64,000 bases of DNA, taken from positions 1 through 64,000 of the forward strand of contig NZ_MWWS01000004.1 in assembly GCF_002259585.1 (NCBI RefSeq), in the 5' to 3' direction. Shown here one piece after another: positions 15,668 to 23,800 of this stretch. This DNA is from Bombiscardovia coagulans. GTDB taxonomy: Bacteria; Actinomycetota; Actinomycetes; Actinomycetales; Bifidobacteriaceae. Positions within the stretch are counted from its first letter, which is position 1, and the number at the start of each line of letters is the position of its first letter. The translations under genes were made by a program, and so were the position numbers. Under the pieces are notes generated by a model. It was given only the letters and a program-made list of their open reading frames with translations, made no database searches and was not told where the DNA came from.

Positions 15668-16119
15668 CCGACAGCAACGGAAATGAAATCCTCGACAGCG
15701 ACGGAAATGTGCTATTCGGAGATGATCAGCCCGTCACGGGTGCTGAGCTTAAGGATTCCGTGAAGGAAGTAGGATTTCGACAACCAGTAGATGGTAGTCA
15801 GCGGCTTGAAATGGTTGAGGATATGAGTCCAGAAAAAGGACCTTTTGGAGGATCTTCTGAGGCTGCACCATTACTGGCGGCATCAGGATGGCATCCATTC
15901 TTGCATTTTTTTGTAAAAGTGGCAAACATGGTGCATGGGGAAGCTAATCCATGTGACAGGGTGAGAATGCTCAGTGCTGAACATCCCAAGTTCTTTTTGT
16001 TTTCATGGATCGCTGATGAGTTCTTAGAAACAATTGTAGTAGCTGGATCGGTTATGTTCATATGTATGGTAGTGGAAAAGACCATAGGTGTGAGCTTCCC
16101 GATTCCCTTTTCATGGTAG
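15655..16119 (+). CDS. Hypothetical membrane-tail protein (154 aa)
   Basis: Overlaps the metalloprotease gene by 13 bp. N-terminal acidic repeats (DSNGNEILDSDGNVLFGDD), a Gly/Pro-rich middle, and a C-terminal hydrophobic helix (ETIVVAGSVMFICMVVEKTI, residues ~125-145) that could be a membrane anchor. No family recognised. Its place second in the ImmA/IrrE operon suggests a substrate or membrane-tethered partner (inference). Confidence 0.65.
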   Translation: MYAITDSNGNEILDSDGNVLFGDDQPVTGAELKDSVKEVGFRQPVDGSQRLEMVEDMSPEKGPFGGSSEAAPLLAASGWHPFLHFFVKVANMVHGEANPCDRVRMLSAEHPKFFLFSWIADEFLETIVVAGSVMFICMVVEKTIGVSFPIPFSW

Positions 16120-16164
16120 TTCACATGCTCACATGTTGAGTGATGTACGGATGAGAGAAGATCA

Positions 16165-16959
16165 ATGGTTGCATATTGGATTCAAGGGCTAAGAAGTGAT
16201 GTCGATAAGTATTCCGATTCATGGATTCCATTGACATATGGCAGAATTCTAGGAACTACGAACAGTTTGCCATCTGGTACAAAAACGTCGCAAAGCGAGT
16301 CATTGCTAAACATAGGAGCTAATTCCTATTATTATGTCGGGTTCGAACATCCTTCCTTTGGTAGACAAGTATTTGCTTTCGAACCCGATTTTTCAGATAT
16401 GGGGAGGACGCTTTTCAAGGTATCTCCCTTTGATACAGGTGCTGTAGCCACTGGACGGATATCCACAGTCTCAGATGAATTTGCATTAAATACTCCAGAG
16501 CAAAAAAAGGCTTTAGTTTCTAAGTACTCTTTCGGTCGTTGCTATCAGGATCAGTTTTCAGAATGGACCAAAAGCGCGTATGATACTACATATGTTAGTG
16601 AATATGTTGGCGGCAAAGTTCCGAGTAAACATTATTGTGCAGAAATAGCTATACCCTCATCAGGAAGCGTGTCGGACGCGCGTTGCTGGGTATGGGAGGC
16701 GAGAACGTCCAAAGAAACTCTACCCGACACAACTTCCGAAAAAGAGGAAACGGTTAATCTAAAACTGTGTCACATCTGGATCACTGCTGATGATATGGAT
16801 TTTCTTAAAGGGGAAACAATCAGGAACTTGGAATACGCCATAGGAGATAGAAAACGAATTATCAACTTTCTCAACAATAATACGAAAGTCACACGTGTTG
16901 AAGGACTAGATGCATCAAGGGAAGCACGCCGATGGTTGGAGGTGAATCAGCAATGGTAA
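16165..16959 (+). CDS. Hypothetical protein of the ImmA/IrrE operon (264 aa)
   Basis: Begins MVAYWIQGLRSDVDKYSD. Notable stretches are YYVGFEHPSFGRQVFAFEP, FKVSPFDTGAVATGRI and KHYCAEIAIPSSGSVSDARC, the last with two cysteines and a conserved-looking His. A PFDTG-type loop next to a His/Cys-containing segment might be an active site, but no known fold is recognised. No membrane segment. The next gene overlaps its end by 7 bp. Function unknown. Confidence 0.65.
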   Translation: MVAYWIQGLRSDVDKYSDSWIPLTYGRILGTTNSLPSGTKTSQSESLLNIGANSYYYVGFEHPSFGRQVFAFEPDFSDMGRTLFKVSPFDTGAVATGRISTVSDEFALNTPEQKKALVSKYSFGRCYQDQFSEWTKSAYDTTYVSEYVGGKVPSKHYCAEIAIPSSGSVSDARCWVWEARTSKETLPDTTSEKEETVNLKLCHIWITADDMDFLKGETIRNLEYAIGDRKRIINFLNNNTKVTRVEGLDASREARRWLEVNQQW

Positions 16960-17807
16960 GAACAGAATCGAATTTGAAGTTGTGGGGGTTTGTTGGTAGC
17001 TGCGATACAGAAGCGGGAGGCTTCTTAGCGTATCATCCTGCCTTCAAATTGGGGTCCGACTTGTATGTTGCGATGAAAGATGAATGGGGCTTGGCTGATA
17101 AAGAAAGCTATAATTCTGTTCCTGAAGGAGAAGCACACTATCTTACTCCGGTACCAGAGGGTATGATTATCCAATCTGGCGACCTGGTATGGCTTTCGTC
17201 GGCTAAGTTCTTCAGGAATGTCCTAACTGTAGGTGGTAGACTTCATCAGGTCTTGACGGATATGGTTTCATGGAAATCGTTGCAGGGTGCTAGATTCAGA
17301 TTAGGAAATTTGAACGATTTTATTAAGTATAGAAATGAAATCTATAATAATGCTGTCATATGCTTAGATAACCAGCTGTTCGATGATATGGCAAAACGTT
17401 CTAATTTGATTGAAAAAACCTTTAACATTGTTGACAGTATAGCGTATCGCGAGATAAATGCACCATATGCTCCTGTCTTGCACCAGCACATAGAGCGTGC
17501 CCTTTATTATTATGAGATGAAACAGATTGACAGCTATGAGTTGTTGAAGCTGGATGCCATACAAACATTCGAAGAGTTGCATGGAGATGGAGCAGTATTC
17601 GATGAAATGGTTCATAATCGCGAGGAGAATTTAAGAGGTCAACGACTATCCGATAGAGAGTCACCACAGTCGGATTACTCATCCGCAGCCTTAGAACAAG
17701 ACTTAGACGACCTAAGCGATATTTATAAAGATTACAAACAATCTTTGCAAAATCTTTTGCTAAAGTTTGGATCCCTGAAAGGTGTGAATGATGGAATCAG
17801 ACGATAA
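16953..17807 (+). CDS. Hypothetical protein of the ImmA/IrrE operon (284 aa)
   Basis: Start chosen at ATG 16953, after GGAGGTG; the frame opens 21 bases earlier. The N-terminal half is alpha/beta (KLWGFVGSCDTEAGGFLAYH) with a segment MIIQSGDLVWLSSAKFFRN. The C-terminal half is helical and charged (QHIERALYYYEMKQIDSYEL) and ends in a likely coiled coil (LEQDLDDLSDIYKDYKQSLQ). Not recognised. It overlaps both neighbours (7 and 20 bp), so it is produced in step with them and probably acts in a complex. Confidence 0.65.
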   Translation: MVRTESNLKLWGFVGSCDTEAGGFLAYHPAFKLGSDLYVAMKDEWGLADKESYNSVPEGEAHYLTPVPEGMIIQSGDLVWLSSAKFFRNVLTVGGRLHQVLTDMVSWKSLQGARFRLGNLNDFIKYRNEIYNNAVICLDNQLFDDMAKRSNLIEKTFNIVDSIAYREINAPYAPVLHQHIERALYYYEMKQIDSYELLKLDAIQTFEELHGDGAVFDEMVHNREENLRGQRLSDRESPQSDYSSAALEQDLDDLSDIYKDYKQSLQNLLLKFGSLKGVNDGIRR

Positions 17808-18192
17808 AGAAAAAACCGATAACGTCAGAATGGACAACGATGTTAGATTAGTACAGTTGGAAAAGTACCAAGAGATAGTTGCTCAGCCGGATTACGTAGA
17901 TAAACTAAAAGCAGCTCAGCATAATTATGTGACTCCCATACCATTTAAGGTTGGTGACATTGTAGAGTGGAAACCAAACATGAAGATGCTGCCATACCCA
18001 ACATATAGTGCACCGGTAATCGTTGTTCGTATGCTAGGTGAACAGAAGTATGAGTCATCGAGCATCTTCCCGACACCCGTACTGCGAAGGTATGACATGC
18101 TTATAGGCTTCATAGATGGTGATGGTGATTTCACAGTGCTAAAGGCTGATAGTTCCTGCTTCCAGCCTTGGCGTATGGATTCATCGGAATGA
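17788..18192 (+). CDS. Hypothetical SH3-like protein, last gene of operon (134 aa)
   Basis: The central part IPFKVGDIVEWKPNMK...PYPTYSAPVIVVRML and YDMLIGFIDGDGDFTVLKAD looks like a small beta-barrel (SH3-like) of the type found in uncharacterised phage and defence-island proteins. The N-terminal 40 residues are a charged helix. It overlaps the upstream gene by 20 bp. The terminator 18236 closes the operon. Confidence 0.65.
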   Translation: MMESDDKEKTDNVRMDNDVRLVQLEKYQEIVAQPDYVDKLKAAQHNYVTPIPFKVGDIVEWKPNMKMLPYPTYSAPVIVVRMLGEQKYESSSIFPTPVLRRYDMLIGFIDGDGDFTVLKADSSCFQPWRMDSSE

Positions 18193-18235
18193 TTCTTAGA
18201 CTTGCACTGTGAGTGTCAACAACGAGTGCTTATGG

Positions 18236-18267
18236 AACAGGCGGGGGGGTACTCCCGCCTGTTTTTT
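18236..18267 (+). terminator. Intrinsic terminator of the five-gene operon
   Basis: AACAGGCGGG pairs with CCCGCCTGTT, followed by TTTT; 44 bases after the last stop. Confidence 0.8.
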
Positions 18268-18609
18268 ACTACTAACGTGCAGGAAAAGAGCCTATTATGT
18301 TAAGACTACACTTCATGTGAGCCCATGTTTTAGGAACATTTTCCGCTCTCCTTGGCGAGGCCATCTAATTCGTATAAGTGGGTACTGGAAATTTGCTGGG
18401 ACTGGCCGCCTGAAATCGTTCGTTTCCGGTGGTCTGGTGTCCAATTGACAAAGTAAGAGTTTGCATAGTATGACACTTATGTTCACGAAGTAGGCGTATT
18501 ACCGTTGATATAGCACAACAATCGATGGGGTGTTAGCTTACTGGTATGGTCTGTCTTGAAGAAAGTTCCATGTTCCAATGATTCTGAGATATGAGAAGGT
18601 GGTGAAAAC
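18268..18609. other. Intergenic before Panacea gene
   Basis: No supported gene. GAGAAGGTGGTG at 18591 is the ribosome site for 18610. Confidence 0.5.
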
Positions 18610-19167
18610 ATGGCGAAGGCAAGAGATGTTGCTCGGTATATTCTGAGTCAAAGGCATGCACAAGGTCACATGACCACGACATTAACACTACAGAATTTAC
18701 TTTATTACTGCCAGGCATGGATGCTTGTGGCAAAGGACAGAGAACTGTTCAGCGAGCTGATAGAGGCAGGGGAGCATGGCCCAGTAGTACAGGATAGTTT
18801 TACCTCATATTGCGGGAGTCATAAGTACATTTTCCCACGAGAGATTCTTGATAGTGATGCCAATCAGTTGACTATCGAGGAACGGTCTCTCATCGAACAT
18901 GTCATGGAATCATACAACGAAGTGGAGGACGGTGACCTCGACGACAAGCTCGAGGAGATAAGTCATGCTGAGAATCCATGGTCTGATGCCAGGGAAACCG
19001 ACGATAAGATCATAACACGAGAGAGCATGCTGGATTATTATTCCGCATTGCAGGCCGACCCCTCCAAGAGCCATGCGGCACCGATACCGAACTTGACTGA
19101 CGTGTCTGACCGAACGTTCATTTCCCAAGAAGATGGCGACTGGATGAGTTCCCTGCTGGCCGAGTGA
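18610..19167 (+). CDS. Panacea/SocA-type (DUF4065-like) protein (185 aa)
   Basis: The N-terminal AKARDVARYILSQRH, LTLQNLLYYCQAWMLV and ELIEAGEHGPVVQDSF, followed by LTIEERSLIEHVMESYNEVE and ISHAENPWSDAR, match the SocA/Panacea domain (L.LQKLLYY.QA.....F.e.i.Aw.hGPVV......TH...PW). These domains occur in proteolysis adaptors (SocA), phage GepA proteins and as hyperpromiscuous antitoxins. No neighbouring toxin ORF is visible within 400 bp on either side. A C-terminal fragment of a second family member lies at 27733-27879. Confidence 0.85.
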   Translation: MAKARDVARYILSQRHAQGHMTTTLTLQNLLYYCQAWMLVAKDRELFSELIEAGEHGPVVQDSFTSYCGSHKYIFPREILDSDANQLTIEERSLIEHVMESYNEVEDGDLDDKLEEISHAENPWSDARETDDKIITRESMLDYYSALQADPSKSHAAPIPNLTDVSDRTFISQEDGDWMSSLLAE

Positions 19168-19620
19168 CACATGATGCGAATGCATAGAAGCCACACTATA
19201 GGACAAAATAGTCAAACGTGACGAAACCCATAGTCTTGGACGAGTTTCTTTACAGAGAGCCTGAACCACGGAATGCGTGTGCGAGGCAAGACTACCCCTG
19301 CCAATCTCCTCCAAGTCCAAGGTTTAACGAAGCAATAGCACCTTAAAAGCAAGTAAGGGTTGCACTAGCATGAACCAAAACTGATAAACAGCTTCGGGCA
19401 GTAATGTAGCATCGTTGGCGTTTACAAGGCTTGTGTAACTAGATTAGCTGGTGACAGTGTCTGGTATCAGGTATGAGTTATTCGATATTTCATGTTGTTA
19501 AACTAGTGCTTGTTGGTTCATATTAGAGATTGTCGTTTATGATGATGTATAACGATAGTGACAGTGGTAGGGAATTGTTAGAGGGGGGATTTCCTGTCTT
19601 ATGGGTCTGTTTTCTTTTTT
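19168..19620. other. Intergenic, junction of cargo and backbone-like DNA
   Basis: No supported gene. Codon texture changes across this stretch from G/C-ending to T/A-ending. The element promoter motif at 19621 lies at its right end. Confidence 0.45.
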
Positions 19621-19675
19621 GGACGCATATTCATAGTGTCACTAGTTTACGTGTTTGTTACCAGTACACTGGTAA
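19621..19675 (+). promoter_or_regulatory. Element promoter motif plus palindrome
   Basis: GGACGCATATTC at 19621, preceded by a T-run as at 322, then a palindrome TTACCAG-TACA-CTGGTAA at 19658-19675, upstream of the gene at 19704. The palindrome may be an operator. Confidence 0.5.
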
Positions 19676-19703
19676 TAGAAACAACTGTTATGAAGGGGCG
19701 ACT

Positions 19704-20735
19704 ATGAACGTTGCAAACCAGTCGAACGATGAGGTTAATGAAACCAGTAAGCCATTACCATCTAAGACACCAGGAAAGAAAACTATCAATATTCAACGCT
19801 TGTGGGTGTTGGTGGTTGCTGTCAGTGTTGTTGTGGTGATGGTGGTTGTGGGTGTTTTCTGGTATCAGCATGCTCAGCAGCAAGCTCACCAGAAAGCGTT
19901 TAGCGCTTGCACGAACGCGGGTACTCGTGCTGAGCAAACCAGTAAGCGGCTTACTCAGAGTGTGCAGGATGCTCGTACTCTGGTCTCAGGTGGTGAACAA
20001 CAGGTAGCAGATCCTACTACAGTGAAAACACTTGCTGATACGTTGCACACGGTGAAAGAAGATGAGCTGAGTGTTTCATGTGACCCGGGTATGAGTACTC
20101 GTGAGTTGGAACATAGTGAGCAAGCGGCTAACACGTGGAATACACGGCATGCGCAACTGCTCACAACTCTGGACCATCAACGTACTGTTGTGAATGCTTC
20201 TCGAGTGAAGAAAACTCTCGTTGATGCTCAAACCCAGTTGCATGCTAAGAAGGAAGAAGCTCGTAAACTGTTAGCTGATTCTGAGCATAAGGTAGCGGAT
20301 AATACGTGTCGTGAAGCGTTACAGCAGGCTATAGGTGAAGCTGATCAACTTTCTTCAACTCAAGCAGATGATTATGTGAAAGCTGGAGCTAATCTTGATC
20401 GTACGATGAGTTCCGTCACCCAGAACATGAACGCTACTATGCTTGTTGCTCAACAACCAGTAGCTACTACTCCTAATAATCCTGCTGCTGTGAATGCTCC
20501 CATGGGTACTCCGGGTCAAGGTTCTTCCCAGCCGCAAACCGGTAGTAAACCAATAACACCCGCACCGGTAACACCGCGAGCGCCAGCCCAACCACAACCA
20601 GCACCCGCACCAGCGCCTCGAGTTCCAGTTCCCGCACCACAGCAACCAGCACCAAGCGGTAATGATGATTGGGCATTATTCCCGGGAGGAGATCATCACT
20701 TAATTTGCAACAATGGCAATTGTGTTGGTAATTGA
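19704..20735 (+). CDS. Membrane-anchored proline-rich protein (343 aa)
   Basis: Start at ATG 19704 (GAAGGGG upstream); the frame opens at 19530 but the leader is not credible. Short cytoplasmic N-terminus, one membrane helix (LWVLVVAVSVVVVMVVVGVFW, about residues 33-53), an extracellular helical region with Gln/Ala-rich segments, then a Pro/Ala/Gln linker (~residues 265-320) and a small Cys-containing end DDWALFPGGDHH...CNNGNC. Same plan as 45887-47254. It lies in front of the adhesin gene and is separated from it by a terminator. Possibly a cell-surface or mating-channel accessory. Confidence 0.7.
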   Translation: MNVANQSNDEVNETSKPLPSKTPGKKTINIQRLWVLVVAVSVVVVMVVVGVFWYQHAQQQAHQKAFSACTNAGTRAEQTSKRLTQSVQDARTLVSGGEQQVADPTTVKTLADTLHTVKEDELSVSCDPGMSTRELEHSEQAANTWNTRHAQLLTTLDHQRTVVNASRVKKTLVDAQTQLHAKKEEARKLLADSEHKVADNTCREALQQAIGEADQLSSTQADDYVKAGANLDRTMSSVTQNMNATMLVAQQPVATTPNNPAAVNAPMGTPGQGSSQPQTGSKPITPAPVTPRAPAQPQPAPAPAPRVPVPAPQQPAPSGNDDWALFPGGDHHLICNNGNCVGN

Positions 20736-20753
20736 ACCCATAAATAACTAACT

Positions 20754-20792
20754 AAATCCCCGGTTGTAACTGTCTATGACTGGGGATTTTTT
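20754..20792 (+). terminator. Intrinsic terminator
   Basis: AAATCCCC pairs with GGGGATTT, followed by TTT; between the anchored protein and the adhesin. Confidence 0.7.
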
Positions 20793-20804
20793 ATGCGCAT
20801 AGGT
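20793..20804 (+). promoter_or_regulatory. Element promoter motif, GCGCATAG form
   Basis: ATGCGCATAGG lies directly behind the terminator and 30 bases before the adhesin start. It matches the GCGCATAG variant at 43677, 59427 and 63496. Confidence 0.5.
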
Positions 20805-20831
20805 ATGGGTAACTCTATGAAAGGAGTACCT

Positions 20832-23800
20832 ATGCGACAAACGTTGCGTAAATTTGGTATGGCGTTGATAGCGTTTATTGTTGGCGCTGCCACGCTTATA
20901 GGCGGTACTGTAACCGCTCAAGCTGCCACTAACTCGGGACCAGGCTACTGGTTTAACCCGTTTAGAGAAGGACCAGTATTCGCTGGTAAACACGGTGTAG
21001 GACTAGGTGTATTAGGTATGAAAGACGGTTTACCTGTCTACTGCATCGAATCCGGTATACCTGCTGGTAGTTTAGATGGCAACTGGCAGCTAGCCGATGA
21101 CATGAATTCAAGAATAGGCGCAACTCTAGTAGACCGAAATAAAGGCGATATGAGTGATATGACTCAAGCCGCCGTCCAATACGCTATCCATGATCATTTA
21201 GACCAAGGATCATCAGCTTGGAGTGTCTACAAACGACAAAGCCTTGAGGGTGCCAACATGGCAGACGTAGCCAACAGAGCAACACAACTATGGAATGATG
21301 CAGCACAAAATGTCCCAGACAGTGGTGCGATAGACTATCGATACACACAAGCTCAACGCGAAGGAGATATACGAGTTTTTATAAAAAACTCTGCTGGGAA
21401 CTACGTGCAAGGGATACCTTGGCGTATTGAAGTTTCTGGTCCAGTGAATGTAACAGGACCGACTTCTGGGGTGACTGGTCAAACAGAGACTGTTATCCAT
21501 TGGAAGGCAACCGGTAACGGAGATGTCAGAATTCGTCCTTTCTATAAAGTTTCGACTGCCAAAAAGTTAGCGTCATCCTCTCAAGATGTATTCATGGCGG
21601 GCGACCCTCTAACGAAAAGTGGCAATGAGGTTCAGTTTAGGGTGCAGTTGAGTTTCCAGCCTACTGTTAGTACTCAGGTGAGTTCGAAACAATTAGCGCG
21701 TGGTGAGCCTGTAAAAGATAAAGTTACTTCTGGTCTTAGTGGAGATGCGCCATGGGTGCCAGGCACCAGTGTTCCAGCGCATGGTTATTATTTCCAAAGT
21801 AAAGCTCCTATTGATTCGATACCGCAAACTGGTGGTATTGAAAATCCTGAAAACGTGGACTCGTATTTAGCAAGAGTGAAACAACGTTATGGTGAGCCAG
21901 TAGCTACAGCAGATACTGTGTTTACTGGGCCGAATCAAACTAATGAGGTAACAGGACAAGCACGTGGTAGGCAGTATGTGAATCCTGAAGACGGTTTGTT
22001 TGGTAACTGGGTTTGGATTATACGTAAGAGTGATGCAGGAGCTGCTCAAGGTAATATTAAAGCCGATTATATTCACACAGCAGGTCAAGTACCTGAGTCT
22101 AGTGTTCATCATATTCAAACATCCGTTTGGTCTGAAGTTGCTGAACCTCATGCTATGACGGGTGCTGATATTCGAGATGTGATACATGTGACTGGGTTGC
22201 CTAAAGATTTGGGTGATTTCAAGGGTGGTAATGGTTTTGGTGCTGATGAGCGTAATGCGACAGTACAAGTATGGTGGTCAGGTGCTACCGGAGCGGATGA
22301 AGGTGTTAAAGAAGCAGACATGCGTTTCATGCCTTCCACACCACAAGCCCCGACACCTGATGCGAATCATAAGCTCTTACAAACACTGACGTATGATTTA
22401 CGTAAGCTTATTGATTTAGAAGGTAACACGTATCATCAGCGTTTAGATATTCGGGTTGCTGGTGGTAATGCTGGTAGTCCTTTAGCTGATGGTTCTCACG
22501 TGTCGATACCGGGGACGAAAACCGGGTATTACACGTTTGTTTTCTCGTATCCTGGTTGTGATCGTGTAGCGAAATATACAAGCGCTTATAATGATCAGTT
22601 CGAATCAACGTTCGTGACGAAAGAAAAGGCAACGATTGATTTGACTTCGAACACTAACCCGGATTCGGTGCTTGTGGGGGAAAGTTTCTTTGATGTTGCG
22701 CATATTGTTGGTGATTTGAATATTACTCAAGGCGCGTATGTTACGTTTGATGCGTATCAGCCGGTTGTTGGTAAACCTGATCCTAGTGTGGGTAAGATTC
22801 TTGACCAGGATAAGCATGTGTTGTCTGCTGACCAGTTAACTACGCTTCATCAAGGTCATTCCGTGGATGTTCAATCATCATCGATTCAAGCTCAGTCAAG
22901 TGGTACGGTGTACTGGCAGGCTGCTTTACATGATGCTAATGGCACTATTGTAGCTACTCATGAGCTTGGTATTAAAAGCGAAAGCACGGTGATTAAGGGT
23001 GGTGGAACGATTAGCTCCATCGCTCAAACTCAGGGTGCTGTGGGTGGTCCTGCCTGGGATATTATCACTGTTGCTGATAAAACGAATGGTGTAGGTCGAG
23101 GTAATATTCCTGCTGGTTCGATAGTGCGTGTATCCTACTATAAGCATGAAGGGCAAGCCCAACCTGTTAAGGGACAGCTGGTAGGTACGAAAGAGTTTCC
23201 TGTAGATATAGCTAAGCTTGGTGCTCGCCCTGGATCATATAGTTTCCAAGCGAATGTTGGTACGTATCCAGCTGCTGGCCAATATTATTGGGTGCATCAA
23301 CTCATCGGACCTGATGGCGCTGTGATTGATGAAGGCCATTATGGTGATGATAGTGAGCGTACACCAGTACAAGAGTATGCTACGGATACTGCTAAGAAAT
23401 GGTTGTCCACTAATGATGAGCAGTATAGTACGAAAACTATTGAAACCTATGATGCATTAACCCAGAAATATTATGCTCAATGGGGTTCAGACATGGAATC
23501 AAAGACTCGTGAGGGTCAAACCATGCCTGGTACGCAAGCACAATTTAGTATCTGGTCTCACACTGGTGATGTGACTCAAGACGCGAAGATTGTAGATGGT
23601 AAGCCTATTGATCTGCCGAAAGTTCCTACGAATAAGCAGGAGCATTTCGAACAGAAAATCAGGTCTGAAACCTTCTCGCTACCTTCTTCCATTACTCCTG
23701 GAACCTATTATTATCGGGCGCGTGTCACGAATAGTGTTGATGCGCAGCATTTACGTGATATAGGTGTCGCTTCAGATGGTCTTGTCTGGGAAGCTCCGCA

